Shown: piece by piece, positions 1 through 9,291 of the stretch
Layout of the letters: the number at the start of each line of letters is the position of its first letter
How positions within the stretch are numbered: the first letter of the stretch is position 1
NCBI GenBank assembly: GCA_903642225.1
Contig: CAHJWI010000021.1
Location: 1 to 64,000 of the forward strand
Reading direction: 5' to 3'
Origin: Acidobacteriaceae bacterium
Lineage (GTDB): Bacteria > Acidobacteriota > Terriglobia > Terriglobales > Acidobacteriaceae
Length of the DNA stretch: 64,000 bases
Notes under the pieces: model-generated
Told to the model about the DNA's origin: nothing
Databases searched by the model: none
Seen by the model: only the letters and a program-made list of their open reading frames with translations
Made by a program: the position numbers and the translations under genes

Positions 1-7
1 CCAAAGC

Positions 8-46
8 AAGGCCCCGCCCTAAGTGCTGCGGCGGGGCCTTTTTTTT
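8..46 (+). terminator. Rho-independent terminator
   Basis: An 11-bp perfect GC-rich stem (8-18 pairing with 30-40) with an 11-nt loop is followed directly by a run of T to position 46. It must end a plus-strand gene that lies upstream of the window. Confidence 0.9.
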
Positions 47-188
47 CGCACCGTGGCTGCAGTTCGCGCCTGTTCAGCAGCTGAGGAACGCAGCCGGCGA
101 GCCACATAGATGCTGTGTATGCTGCATCGTACGTGAGCTGATTGCACGGCCACGTGGCCGCGCCGAGCGTCGCGTGGAGAGTGGACGA

Positions 189-1301
189 ATGAGTGGTATG
201 CGGGTCGTCATCTTCGGCCTTACGGTCAGTTCTTCCTGGGGCAACGGTCACGCCACACTATGGCGCGGCCTGTTGCGGGCGCTTGGGGAACGTGGCCATC
301 ACGTCATCTTTTACGAAAAGAACGTTCAGTATTACCGTGATGCGCGTGATTTGGCGGAGCTACCCGGTGGGGGTACCCTGCGTTTGTACGACAGTCTGGC
401 CGGCATTCGTGTGGAAGCAGAGCGCGCGCTGAGTAGTTGCGATTTGGCGCTCTACAGCAGCTACTGTCCGGATGGGGCTGACGTAGCGGAGATGATCCTT
501 GCTTCCACCGCGGCCATCAAGGCGTTCTACGACCTGGACACGCCGGTGACGCTGGATGCGATGTCCTCCGGCGATACGCCGAGTTACCTGCCTGTGAAGG
601 GCCTTGGTGGGTTCGACCTGGTCCTGAGTTATACCGGTGGCCGTGCGTTGACGGAGCTGCAGACGCGTCTGGGTGCGGGCACCGTGGCACCCTTGTATGG
701 CTGGGTCGATCCGGCATCGCATTATCCGGCGGCAGGGGAGCCGCAGTACACGTGCGATCTGTCGTACCTAGGAACGTACGCCGCAGATCGTCAGCCAACG
801 CTGGAAGAGTTTTTCATCGAACCTGCTCGGCAACTGCCCGCGAATCGCTTTCTGCTGGGCGGCGCGCAATACCCCGAGAACTTTCCGTGGACGCCCAATA
901 TCTACTTCCATCGGCATGTACCACCCAGCGCGCATCCTGCATTTTTCTCGTCCTCGCGCTTCACGCTAAACGTCACGCGCCGCGCCATGGCGTCGTATGG
1001 GTATTGCCCATCCGGCCGGCTATTTGAGGCGGCAGCCTGCGGTACCGCTCTGGTCTCTGACACGTGGCCCGGTATCGAAGAGTTCTTCACGCCGGGGGAA
1101 GAGATTGTTCTGGCGCACACCGCACGGGACGTGCTGGACGCGCTCGCCATGCCGGAGAACCAACGCAACCGCATGGCTCAGGCCGCGCGGGAGCACACGC
1201 TTGCACACCACACGGCGGCTGCGCGAGTGCGGACACTGGAACAACTGTGCGAGCAGGCGCGCTCGGCTGTGCAGCAGAGGGTTTTGCAGGAGACACGGTA
1301 A
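189..1301 (+). CDS. CgeB-like family 1 glycosyltransferase
   Basis: About 370 aa. The N-terminus (MRVVIFGLTVSSSWGNGHA) is a Rossmann-type start of a GT-B glycosyltransferase. The C-terminal part (YGYCPSGRLFEAAACG, then DTWPGIEEFF) matches the donor-binding half of the CgeB/Glyco_trans_1_2 family, as does the product at 57433. The sugar donor and acceptor cannot be told. I chose the ATG at 189 because GGAGA lies 8 nt upstream at 176-180; a GTG at 174 would add five residues and an ATG at 198 would also be possible. The stop overlaps the next gene's start by one base (TAATG), so the two are translated together and probably act in one surface-glycan step. Confidence 0.85.
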   Translation: MSGMRVVIFGLTVSSSWGNGHATLWRGLLRALGERGHHVIFYEKNVQYYRDARDLAELPGGGTLRLYDSLAGIRVEAERALSSCDLALYSSYCPDGADVAEMILASTAAIKAFYDLDTPVTLDAMSSGDTPSYLPVKGLGGFDLVLSYTGGRALTELQTRLGAGTVAPLYGWVDPASHYPAAGEPQYTCDLSYLGTYAADRQPTLEEFFIEPARQLPANRFLLGGAQYPENFPWTPNIYFHRHVPPSAHPAFFSSSRFTLNVTRRAMASYGYCPSGRLFEAAACGTALVSDTWPGIEEFFTPGEEIVLAHTARDVLDALAMPENQRNRMAQAAREHTLAHHTAAARVRTLEQLCEQARSAVQQRVLQETR

Positions 1302-2026
1302 TGTGGGGCATCATCCCGGCTGCCGGCATTGGCAGCCGCATTCAGCCACTGGCGTTCTCGAAAGAATTGCTTCCCGTCGGCAGCACGACGGACGCCGATG
1401 GCAGGGAGCGTCCCCGCGCGGTAAGCGAGTACCTGGTGGAACGTCTGATTACCGCAGGGTGCACCAAGCTCTGCTTCGTCATCTCCCCCGGCAAGTCAGA
1501 CATTCTGGCCTATTACGGTTCGCGGATTTGGGGGGCAGACATTGTGTACGCCGTGCAGCCGACGGCCGGCGGACTGTGCGATGCGCTTTTCCGGGCCATT
1601 CCCGTGGTTGGTGCGGACGAGCCAGTCGCAATCGGCTTGCCGGATACGGTCTGGTTTCCAAAGGACGGCCTGGCGCGACTGCCGGGAAATGTCCTCAGCT
1701 TTCTGCTTTTTCCGACGGAGCATCCGGAGTTCTTCGACGCCGTGATTACCAGTGCAGATGATCGTGTGCAGGCCATTGAGGTGAAGCAGCCTTCGCCGCA
1801 GACGAACTGGGTATGGGGCGCTCTTCGCATGCCGGGAGCTGTTTTTCATGAACTTCACCGGCTGTGGCGGCAGCCTGGCCGAGGGGATGAATACCTGGGT
1901 ACGCTTGTGAACGCCTACCTTCAGCAGGGCGGGGAAGCGGTAGGTATCCGTGCCGGCGAGGCTTATGTGGATACGGGCACTCTCAACGGCTATCGCGCCG
2001 CGTTGAAGCTGCTCACTACGCCATAA
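1301..2026 (+). CDS. sugar nucleotidyltransferase
   Basis: 241 aa. The start MWGIIPAAGIGSRIQPL carries the GxGxR signature of nucleoside-triphosphate sugar transferases (RfbA/GalU-like fold), followed by the conserved KELLPVG. VDTGTLNGY near the C-terminus is typical of the glucose-1-phosphate thymidylyl/uridylyl branch. The family joins a sugar-1-phosphate to an NTP, giving the activated sugar for glycosyltransferases. The ATG overlaps the stop of the preceding glycosyltransferase, with AGGAG about 9 nt upstream, so it may supply that enzyme's donor. Which sugar and nucleotide are used cannot be read from the sequence. It converges on ackA, 15 bp apart. Confidence 0.85.
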   Translation: MWGIIPAAGIGSRIQPLAFSKELLPVGSTTDADGRERPRAVSEYLVERLITAGCTKLCFVISPGKSDILAYYGSRIWGADIVYAVQPTAGGLCDALFRAIPVVGADEPVAIGLPDTVWFPKDGLARLPGNVLSFLLFPTEHPEFFDAVITSADDRVQAIEVKQPSPQTNWVWGALRMPGAVFHELHRLWRQPGRGDEYLGTLVNAYLQQGGEAVGIRAGEAYVDTGTLNGYRAALKLLTTP

Positions 2027-2041
2027 TTTGAGGGCGCGCGG

Positions 2042-3202
2042 TTAGGTGTTCAGCCGCGCCACATGCCGTGCGAGGACGCCGTTCTCATCCGCCGGCAGCA
2101 CGCGTACGGCAACCGTCGCATCGGCAGGCGAGATTAGGCTGGCTCCGTCGGCATCGTTGAGCTTTGCGTCCAACGTAACACCAAGCATTGCCAGCCGCTG
2201 ACATATTTGCGAACGCACCGCCGAGCTGTGCTCACCGATGCCACCGGAAAAGACCAGCAGGTCAAGGCCGCTTAGCACTGTCACATACCCGGCGATGGTC
2301 TTGGCGATCTCCCGACAAAAAATGGTCACCGCCAAGGCTGCCGAATCGTCGGGCCGGGTAAGCAGTTTTTGCATGTCCGCTTCACCGGCCAGCGCCTTCA
2401 GGCCGCTCTCCTTGTTGAATGTCTTCTCCAGTTCGTCGATGGTCAGCGGAGGCACCCCCGGCACGATTGGCCGTTGCAGCAGCAGGCCAACGCCGGGGTC
2501 CAGGTCTCCGGTTCGAGTGCTCATTACGAAGCCACCGGTCGGGCTGACGCCCATGCTGGTGTCCACACTTTGGCCATGCAACATAGCGCATGCGCTGGCA
2601 CCGCTGCCCAAGTGAGCCACGATCGTGCGCGCCGGCAAGCTGCTGCCAAGTGCGTGCACGGCCGACTCGTACGACAGGCCGTGAAAGCCATACCGGCGAA
2701 CACCTGCATTTCGATACACCTCCGGAATCGCATAGGTGAACGCTTCCGGCGGCATGGTTTGGTGGAAGGATGTGTCGAAACAGGCAAACTGCGGCACGCC
2801 GGGGAACTCCGCCTCCACATGGCGCACAAGGTCCAGCGCCGGCGGTATATGCAGTGGCGCGAAGTGCACGGAGTCTTCAAGCGTCTGCAACACCTGCGGA
2901 GTCAGCCGCTGGTCTGCCGTCAGGTGCGGTCCTCCATGAACGATGCGGTGTCCGATGGCGCTCACCGTGGCGCTTACATGCGAGAGCATCTGATGGACGG
3001 CAGCGTCCAGTGCGTCGTGTACGTGGTCGAACTTGGCTGTCTGTTGTGCAAGCACAACAGCATTGGACCCGGTCACCTTTATATCGGCCGCTTCGCTGCC
3101 GATACCGCTGACCGAAGCGCTCACAAGCAGCGCATCTCCAACGTTGTTATAAAGGCCCAGCTTCAAGCTGCTGGAGCCGCTGTTGACCGTCAGAATAGCC
3201 AT
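2042..3202 (-). CDS. ackA: acetate kinase
   Basis: 386 aa, normal for the family. Visible signatures are NSGSSSLK at the N-terminus, HRIVHGG, FDTSFHQTMP, GFHGLSY, AHLGSGAS, the DTSMGVSPTGG block and FSGGIGEHS, which cover the acetate- and nucleotide-binding sites of the ASKHA fold. The enzyme converts acetyl phosphate and ADP to acetate and ATP in the cytoplasm. The start at 3202 (MAILTVNSG) is set by homology; the open frame runs 18 codons further upstream into the preceding gene. It lies 5 nt after the phosphoketolase gene and is clearly in its operon, so its substrate is the acetyl phosphate made there. No good Shine-Dalgarno is seen, which fits translational coupling. Confidence 0.97.
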   Translation of the reverse strand: MAILTVNSGSSSLKLGLYNNVGDALLVSASVSGIGSEAADIKVTGSNAVVLAQQTAKFDHVHDALDAAVHQMLSHVSATVSAIGHRIVHGGPHLTADQRLTPQVLQTLEDSVHFAPLHIPPALDLVRHVEAEFPGVPQFACFDTSFHQTMPPEAFTYAIPEVYRNAGVRRYGFHGLSYESAVHALGSSLPARTIVAHLGSGASACAMLHGQSVDTSMGVSPTGGFVMSTRTGDLDPGVGLLLQRPIVPGVPPLTIDELEKTFNKESGLKALAGEADMQKLLTRPDDSAALAVTIFCREIAKTIAGYVTVLSGLDLLVFSGGIGEHSSAVRSQICQRLAMLGVTLDAKLNDADGASLISPADATVAVRVLPADENGVLARHVARLNT

Positions 3203-3207
3203 TGCAG

Positions 3208-5598
3208 CTACACCGGCTGCTGCGTGGGGGCGAGGGGTGCGCTGGCAGCTGACCACTTCCAGTTCCGCACCTCCGGCATGTCTTCGCCGAACTGTGAGAC
3301 GTACAGCTTGTGCTCCTGGATTTTGACACTGTGCAGCTGGATGACGCGCTGCACGTCCTCCGACATGCGCGGTACGTTGCGCACTGCATCGAGTGCCAGC
3401 GTATAGCGGTCAAGTTTGTTCAGCACCGTCATATCGAAAGGACTCGTTGTTGTTCCTTGCTCGATAAATCCGTGGACGTGGAAGTTGTCGTGGTTGCGGC
3501 GCTTGTAGGTCAGCTTGTGCACGATCGTCGGATATCCGTGAAAGGCGAAAACCACCGGCTTGTCCGTCGTAAACAGGCGATCGAACTCTTCATCCTGAAT
3601 GCCGTGCGGGTGCTCTCCGGGCGTTTCGAGGGTGAACAGGTCGACGACATTGACGAAGCGCACCTTTAATTCCGGTGTCCACTGTCGCAGTACCGTAATG
3701 GCCGCCAGCGCCTCCATTGTCGGCACGTCGCCTGCAGATGCGACCACAACATCCGGCTCCCCCGTAGTGTTCGAGGCCCAGGTCCATTCGCCTACACCTG
3801 CGATCACGTGCCGGGTCGCTGCTTCAATGTCCAGGTACACAGGCGCAGGCTGCTTGCCGGCGATGGTCAGGTTGATGTAGTTGCGCGTGCGCAGGACGTG
3901 GTCCGTGACCGCAAGCAGCGTGTTTGCGTCCGGCGCCAGATAGATACGGACGGTATCTGAGTGTTTATTTGCCACATGGTCGATGAAGCCGGGATCCTGG
4001 TGCGAGAAGCCGTTGTGATCCTGCCTCCACACGTGCGAACTCAGCAGGTAGTTGAGCGACGCGATGGGCTGCCGCCACGGCAGGTGCTTGCACTCCTGCA
4101 GCCACTTGGCGTGCTGGTTGAACATGCTGTCAATGATGTGGATGAATGCCTCGTAACAGCTGAAGTAGCCATGCCTGCCGGTGAGCAGGTAAGCCTCCAG
4201 CCATCCCTCGCACAGGTTCTCGCTCAGCACTTCCATGACGCGGCCGCTCACGCTCAGGTGTTCGTCTACGGCCTCGTAATCCGCGTCCCAGCGCTTGCCG
4301 CTTACCTCGTACACGGCCTGCAGGCGGTTTGACGCTGTTTCGTCTGGGCCGAACAGGCGAAAGTTGTTCGACGGAAGATTCGCCTTCATTACGTCTCGCA
4401 GGTACTTGCCCATCTCTCCCGTGGCACTCGCTTCAGTAACGCATGGGCTTGCGCACTCGACGGCATACTTTCGGAAATCCGGCAGCACAAGCGGTTGTAA
4501 GAGGATGCCGCCGTTTGCATGGGGGTTCATGCCCATGCGCTGCAGGCCCTTGGGTGCAAGCTGGTAGAGGTCGTCGCGCAGGCAGCCCGCCTTGTCGAAG
4601 ACCTCTTCCGGCTTGTAGGAGCGCATCCAGGCCTCAAGCTGCTTCAAGTGTTCGGGATTGGTTTTCACCTCTTCCAGAGGTACCTGGTGCGCACGCCAGG
4701 TACCCTCTACCGGTTTGCCGTCGACGAACTTGGGCCCGGTCCAGCCCTTGGGCGTTCGCAGCACAAGCATGGGCCACATCGGCCTCGTGGCATCATTATT
4801 GTCGCGCGCATGCTTCTGGATCGCACGGATTTCCGCGATCATCGCGTCCATGACCGCAGCCATGCCTTCGTGCATGGTCAGGGGATCATCACCCTCAAGA
4901 AAATGCGGCTTGTAGCCATACCCCTTAAAGAGGCTCTCCAACTCATCGTGCGAAATGCGCGCCAGGACGGTGGGGTTGGCGATCTTGAAGCCGTTCAGGT
5001 GCAGGATCGGCAGAACGGCACCATCCGTGATGGGGTTCAGGAATTTGTTGGAATGCCACGATGTAGCGAGCGTTCCGGTTTCCGCCTCACCGTCGCCCAC
5101 CACGCATGCAACCAGCAGGTCTGGGTTATCGAACGCCGCACCATATGCGTGGACCAGCGAGTAGCCCAGCTCACCGCCTTCGTTGATCGATCCCGGAACG
5201 TTGGGGGCATCATGGCTTGGGATGCCGTAGGGCCAGCTGAACTGGCGAAAGAACGCCTTGATGCCGTCGCGGTCACGCTCGATGTTGGGGTAGATCTCGG
5301 TGTAGCTGCCTTCCATATAGGTGTTGGCCAGAATGCCCGGTGCGCCGTGGCCTGGGCCAATCAGGTACATAATGTTGGCCTGCTGCTCGCGGATGATCCG
5401 GTTCAGATGCACATACACAAAGTTGAGCCCGGGCGTGGTGCCAAAGTGGCCAAGCAGCCGCGGTTTGATGTCGTCCGGCGTAAGCGGCCGCTCCAGCAGC
5501 GGATTGTCCTTCAGGTAGATCTGGCCCACTGACAGGTAGTTCGCAGCGCTCCAGTACTCGTGGAGGGCGAGCGCTTGCTCCTCGGTAAGAACGGGCAT
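3208..5598 (-). CDS. xfp: xylulose-5-/fructose-6-phosphate phosphoketolase
   Basis: About 796 aa, full length for the family. It has [11 protein letters not shown], the ThDP-binding GDGEAETG followed by SWHSNKF, and the C-terminal transketolase-like domain. The ThDP enzyme splits xylulose 5-phosphate (or fructose 6-phosphate) with inorganic phosphate into acetyl phosphate and glyceraldehyde 3-phosphate (or erythrose 4-phosphate). Acetate kinase follows 5 nt downstream and completes the route to ATP plus acetate. The ATG at 5598 (MPVLTEEQ) is preferred because GAGG stands 9 nt upstream; an ATG at 5613 in frame lacks such a site. Confidence 0.96.
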   Translation of the reverse strand: MPVLTEEQALALHEYWSAANYLSVGQIYLKDNPLLERPLTPDDIKPRLLGHFGTTPGLNFVYVHLNRIIREQQANIMYLIGPGHGAPGILANTYMEGSYTEIYPNIERDRDGIKAFFRQFSWPYGIPSHDAPNVPGSINEGGELGYSLVHAYGAAFDNPDLLVACVVGDGEAETGTLATSWHSNKFLNPITDGAVLPILHLNGFKIANPTVLARISHDELESLFKGYGYKPHFLEGDDPLTMHEGMAAVMDAMIAEIRAIQKHARDNNDATRPMWPMLVLRTPKGWTGPKFVDGKPVEGTWRAHQVPLEEVKTNPEHLKQLEAWMRSYKPEEVFDKAGCLRDDLYQLAPKGLQRMGMNPHANGGILLQPLVLPDFRKYAVECASPCVTEASATGEMGKYLRDVMKANLPSNNFRLFGPDETASNRLQAVYEVSGKRWDADYEAVDEHLSVSGRVMEVLSENLCEGWLEAYLLTGRHGYFSCYEAFIHIIDSMFNQHAKWLQECKHLPWRQPIASLNYLLSSHVWRQDHNGFSHQDPGFIDHVANKHSDTVRIYLAPDANTLLAVTDHVLRTRNYINLTIAGKQPAPVYLDIEAATRHVIAGVGEWTWASNTTGEPDVVVASAGDVPTMEALAAITVLRQWTPELKVRFVNVVDLFTLETPGEHPHGIQDEEFDRLFTTDKPVVFAFHGYPTIVHKLTYKRRNHDNFHVHGFIEQGTTTSPFDMTVLNKLDRYTLALDAVRNVPRMSEDVQRVIQLHSVKIQEHKLYVSQFGEDMPEVRNWKWSAASAPLAPTQQPV

Positions 5599-6058
5599 CG
5601 AGTTAGACCTCATTGCGTTTGCGTTAGGTGGTGTGATGCCATCGCCAGCGTGATGGTCGGCACGTTCACCGTACCTTTACGACCTTGCCTGCTGCACGCT
5701 CATGCTCTAGCCCTGTGCCGCCGACACTTTGTCAGGCTGCAGGGCGCAGCGAAACCCTGTCGCCGCTGGTTGTGTCGAGATCACAGACGCGGTCAAGCTT
5801 CCAGATGGACTTTGGACTACCCGCGTGTTCTGGATAGACGTTGTGCACACGCATGGCCGCACCGCTGATCAATGGTACGCAGTCAGGTCAGACAGTCTGT
5901 GCTGCTTCCGGCGTCGAACTCACGTGCGCGAAAGGCGTGTCCGCGAGCTGAACGGAACGCCGGTTGCTGTTGCGTTGGCTCCTGTTCGCGCGTGTCATCA
6001 ACACGGATATGCGAACGCGTGCACCGCTCGTCCGTGTGTCCGGCGTCGTACATTAAAT
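5599..6058. other. intergenic region between divergent xfp and type III PKS operon
   Basis: A 460-bp stretch between two divergently transcribed operons. Several short open frames cross it, but none has a ribosome site with a recognisable product. The long open frame from 5729 that reads into the polyketide synthase has no family-like sequence before codon 111. It presumably carries the two promoters, but I could not settle on a convincing -35/-10 pair. No tRNA, repeat or riboswitch-like structure was recognised. Confidence 0.5.
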
Positions 6059-7096
6059 ATGGCTGCGCACCTCCAGCGGATTGCCACGGCAGTCCCCCCA
6101 AACGACGTGCACGCCACGTTTGTCGACTTTGCCCTGGGAATGCTGCAGGATGAGCGCGCACGCACGCTTTTTCTGCGCATGGCAGAGCGTGCCGCCATTG
6201 GGCACCGGCACTCCGTTCTAAGCGTGAACGGTGGCGTGCCCAGCGCGGAGGAGTTCTACAGGCTCGGTTCCTTTCCTTCAACCGGAGACCGCATGCGCCT
6301 GTTTGAAGCGACTGCACCCGGTCTGATGCGTGCCGCACTCGACAAGCTCGCGTTAAGCGATACGGAACTCAACAGTGTTGGCCATGTCATCGTCACCAGC
6401 TGCACGGGCATGGTTGCTCCCGGTCTGGATTTTATTGTTGTGGACCACCTTGGCCTGCCGCATTCCACGGAACGCACCAGCATTGGATTTATGGGCTGCT
6501 ACGCTGCCATCAACGGCCTGAAACTTGCACGACATCTGACCCGTTCCGAACCCGGCAAGCGCACACTACTCGTGAACTTGGAACTGTGCACTCTGCATTT
6601 CCAACAGACCCAATCGCTTGCGGAGGTTCTCAGCTTTCTGGTCTTCGCCGACGGATGCGCCGCGTCGCTGATCGGCAGCGACGAAACCGGACTTGCCCTG
6701 GAGAGCTTCGAGGCAATCGAACTGCCAGGCACCCGCGAGCTAATTACCTGGACCGTGCGCGATAGCGGCTTCGACATGTTCCTTTCCGGCCAGGTTCCAC
6801 TTGAGATCGGCAAGGCGCTTGCCCTGCTGCGATCACGGTTTGCAGGCACGGAAATCTGGGCCATCCACCCCGGTGGTCGATCCGTGCTGGATGCGATTCA
6901 GGAGGCACTGGCGTTAAGACCGGAGGCTCTGGCGGCCTCTCGCGAAACGCTCTGCCGCTTTGGCAACATGTCCTCCGCGACCATCATGTTTGTTCTGAAA
7001 AGGCTGATGCAGACCGCGCGCAAGGGCCAGCAGGGAACCGCCATGAGCTTCGGCCCTGGACTTACCGCAGAAACGATGCGCTTTCGTGCCGTCTAG
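6059..7096 (+). CDS. type III polyketide synthase (chalcone/alkylresorcinol synthase-like)
   Basis: 345 aa. The full catalytic triad of the family is visible: Cys147 in FMGCYAA, His270 in WAIHPGGRS and Asn303 in RFGNMSSATIMF. Such homodimeric enzymes extend an acyl starter with malonyl-CoA and cyclise the product to a resorcinol, pyrone or phloroglucinol. Bacterial members next to a methyltransferase and a flavoprotein (as in the srs phenolic-lipid operon of Streptomyces) make alkylresorcinol-type lipids. An acyl carrier protein and a KAS II-like enzyme in this same operon suggest a fatty acyl starter. The start at the ATG at 6059 is set by homology. It overlaps the next gene by 11 nt. Confidence 0.93.
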   Translation: MAAHLQRIATAVPPNDVHATFVDFALGMLQDERARTLFLRMAERAAIGHRHSVLSVNGGVPSAEEFYRLGSFPSTGDRMRLFEATAPGLMRAALDKLALSDTELNSVGHVIVTSCTGMVAPGLDFIVVDHLGLPHSTERTSIGFMGCYAAINGLKLARHLTRSEPGKRTLLVNLELCTLHFQQTQSLAEVLSFLVFADGCAASLIGSDETGLALESFEAIELPGTRELITWTVRDSGFDMFLSGQVPLEIGKALALLRSRFAGTEIWAIHPGGRSVLDAIQEALALRPEALAASRETLCRFGNMSSATIMFVLKRLMQTARKGQQGTAMSFGPGLTAETMRFRAV

Positions 7097-7823
7097 CCTC
7101 TCGCCGCTGAACGACCAGCACCTCAACTTCACCACCCGCGCACATTTAAGAGAGTGGATGGACGAACCGTGCTCCTATGCAGATTTCCGCGCCTGCCTGC
7201 TATCGCTGCGCCGTTCCAACCGACTCACCTTGAACTATCGTCCCACACTGCTGTGGCTTGGCCAGTTCCGCGACCGTACCACGCCCATGCACATCCTTGA
7301 CGTCGGTTCCGGCGGCGGCGACATGCTGCGCCGCATCGAACGCTGGGGCAAACGCAACCGTATCCCGGTGACCCTTACCGGCATCGACCTGAACCCGCAC
7401 AGCACACGGGCGGCACGGGAATTCAGTCGCGCCTCCAGCCGGATTCATTTCGTCACTGGGAATGTTTTCAGCACAGTGTTCGATACGCCACCCACCCACA
7501 TCATCAGTTCGCTGCTGACCCACCACCTGCCGGAGCCTGAGATTGTGGCGTTGTTGCGCTGGATGGAGGTAACTGCAACCCAAGGCTGGTTCATCAACGA
7601 TCTGCACCGCGATCCTGTGCCGTACCACCTGTACCGCATCGCGGCCAAGGCCCTGCGCTTCCACCCGTTTGTGCAGCACGATGGTCCGGTGTCGATTCGC
7701 CGTGCATTTCGAACCGGGGACTGGCAACGCATGCTCTCTGCCGCGGACCTTGAGTCGGCTGCGGCGATCCAGGCCTTCAAACCCGCCCGGCTGTGTGTGT
7801 CCCGCGTGCAGCCGCATGCCTGA
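7086..7823 (+). CDS. class I SAM-dependent methyltransferase
   Basis: 245 aa from a GTG start at 7086 that lies inside the end of the polyketide synthase gene. Motif I (HILDVGSGGGDMLR) and an acidic GIDLNPHS motif II mark a Rossmann-fold SAM methyltransferase. The N-terminal REWMDEP is like the short leader of methyltransferases linked to type III PKSs. By analogy with SrsB it may methylate the polyketide ring or a hydroxyl group, but the target is not shown. A downstream ATG at 7157 is an alternative start. Its last 8 bases overlap the FAD oxidoreductase gene. Confidence 0.88.
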   Translation: MPSSLSPLNDQHLNFTTRAHLREWMDEPCSYADFRACLLSLRRSNRLTLNYRPTLLWLGQFRDRTTPMHILDVGSGGGDMLRRIERWGKRNRIPVTLTGIDLNPHSTRAAREFSRASSRIHFVTGNVFSTVFDTPPTHIISSLLTHHLPEPEIVALLRWMEVTATQGWFINDLHRDPVPYHLYRIAAKALRFHPFVQHDGPVSIRRAFRTGDWQRMLSAADLESAAAIQAFKPARLCVSRVQPHA

Positions 7824-8955
7824 CGAGCCGCACGTAAGGCTGGAGTCGGCGGCCGCTCACACCGACGTGCTTATTGTCGGCGGCGGCTTGGCCGGAGGAG
7901 CCGCGGCTATTCTCCTCGCGGAGGCAGGCCGCAGCGTTACCCTGCTGGAACGCACACGCGGGCCGCACGACAAAGTCTGCGGAGAGTTTCTTTCCGGTGA
8001 GGCGCTGCAGTACCTGCACCACCTTGGAGTTGATGTGGTACCGCTGGGTGCAAAGCCCATCACTACTTTGCGTTTCCAGCATCGCAGCCGCTGCATGCAG
8101 CAGCAGCTGCCCTTTGCCGCCGCGTCACTCACTCGTCGCGCCCTGGACGAAGCACTATTGGGACGCGCATGTCAGGCCGGCGCACTGGTCCTTCGCGGCG
8201 AGGCCGTGCAGGCCCTTACGCCAACGGCATCAGGCTGGCTCGCTTCAGCCTCCCAAGGTCAGCACTCTGCAACACATGCCATCCTGGCCACCGGCAAGCA
8301 CGATCTTCGCGGCCACGCTCGCACACGCCCGGCAGCTCGCAGTAGCCTGCGCCATGACGGCCTGCTCGCGTTCAACCAGTACTTTCGCCTGACGCCACAG
8401 CAGACCCAGGCTCTGCAGGGTACCGTTCAGATCGCAGTTTTTCCCGGCGGCTACTGCGGCCTGCAGCTGGTTGAGGACGGTACGGCGAATCTCGGTTTGC
8501 TTATCCAGCAGAACCGTCTTCAGAGCCTGGGCAGCAGTTGGCCAAAGCTGCTCGAGCATGTCTGCGCGGCCTCGCCACAGATGGCGCGGTATCTGCATGG
8601 GGCGCAACCGGTCTTGCCAAAGCCTCTCGCGCTTGCACACATTCCCTATGGCTATCGTCGGCAGACGGCACCTGCCAACCTTTACGCTGTGGGAGACCAG
8701 GCCGCTGTCATTCCCTCGTTTTCCGGTGATGGCATGTCCATTGCGCTTCACAGCGGCGTTCTCGCGGCACGGGCCATCCTTGCCGGCCAGTCCAGCCGAG
8801 TCTTTCAGCGGCAACTTGCTCGCCAGCTTCGCGGTCCTATTGCGCTTGCCACATTTGTCTCGCGTGCGCTGCTGCACACGCCAACGTTTGCCGCAGCCGC
8901 AGCACCTTATCTGTTCCGGCAAATCGCGCTCCATACCCGTGTCCCGGTCCAGTAG
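7816..8955 (+). CDS. FAD-dependent oxidoreductase (geranylgeranyl reductase/hydroxylase-like)
   Basis: 379 aa. The dinucleotide-binding VGGGLAGGAAAILLAEAG (about residues 21-38) is at the N-terminus. KVCGEFLSG follows the first domain, and GDQAAVIPSFSGDGMSIAL is the second FAD contact. This is the geranylgeranyl-reductase/PHBH-like flavoprotein superfamily, which hydroxylates aromatic rings or reduces isoprenoid chains. In the type III PKS operon it most likely oxidises or reduces the phenolic-lipid product, as SrsC does, but substrate and reaction are inference. The ATG at 7816 overlaps the methyltransferase gene by 8 nt. Confidence 0.88.
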   Translation: MPDEPHVRLESAAAHTDVLIVGGGLAGGAAAILLAEAGRSVTLLERTRGPHDKVCGEFLSGEALQYLHHLGVDVVPLGAKPITTLRFQHRSRCMQQQLPFAAASLTRRALDEALLGRACQAGALVLRGEAVQALTPTASGWLASASQGQHSATHAILATGKHDLRGHARTRPAARSSLRHDGLLAFNQYFRLTPQQTQALQGTVQIAVFPGGYCGLQLVEDGTANLGLLIQQNRLQSLGSSWPKLLEHVCAASPQMARYLHGAQPVLPKPLALAHIPYGYRRQTAPANLYAVGDQAAVIPSFSGDGMSIALHSGVLAARAILAGQSSRVFQRQLARQLRGPIALATFVSRALLHTPTFAAAAAPYLFRQIALHTRVPVQ

Positions 8956-9000
8956 CCACCCGCTCCATCTGCAACCGGATACACTTCTAAGACCAGCCTC

Positions 9001-9291
9001 ATGACTCCATCCGCCGATTTCGACACCATTGCCGCGCAGGTCAAGGCCCTGTTAGCGGCGGCAAAGCAGCGTCCTGTCGATGACATAGAACTCGACACGG
9101 CGCTCGAAGATCTGCAGGTGGACTCGCTTGACAAAGTCTCGCTCGCCTTCGACATCGAAGAGGCCTACAGCATCTCCATTCCCGAATCCGCGTTATCTAC
9201 CGTCCGCTCTGTTCGAGACATCGTCAACGGCGTCCAGACGCAGCTGCAACAGCGAAACCCACCAGCAGAGACCCCTAAAGAATGCGCATAG
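9001..9291 (+). CDS. acyl carrier protein
   Basis: 96 aa, acidic, with the phosphopantetheine attachment site DSLDKVSLAFDIEE (Ser42). The family carries acyl chains as thioesters. It stands between the flavoprotein and a KAS II-like gene whose start overlaps its last 10 bases. It is therefore probably a dedicated carrier of this operon rather than the housekeeping AcpP: fatty acid genes usually near acpP are absent. It could hand an acyl starter to the type III PKS or carry an elongated chain; the sequence does not decide. Confidence 0.9.
   Translation: MTPSADFDTIAAQVKALLAAAKQRPVDDIELDTALEDLQVDSLDKVSLAFDIEEAYSISIPESALSTVRSVRDIVNGVQTQLQQRNPPAETPKECA

Noticed and set aside
2369-3406. 345-codon plus-strand frame antisense to ackA
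   Set aside because: Shadow of a high-GC gene; the minus-strand frame has all acetate kinase motifs, while this one has no recognisable domain or ribosome site.
4519-5532. 337-codon plus-strand frame inside the phosphoketolase gene
   Set aside because: Antisense shadow; the opposite strand encodes a complete phosphoketolase.
5729-6058. Upstream extension of the type III PKS frame
   Set aside because: Its 110 codons have no similarity to the family, and the ATG at 6059 starts exactly where the homology begins.
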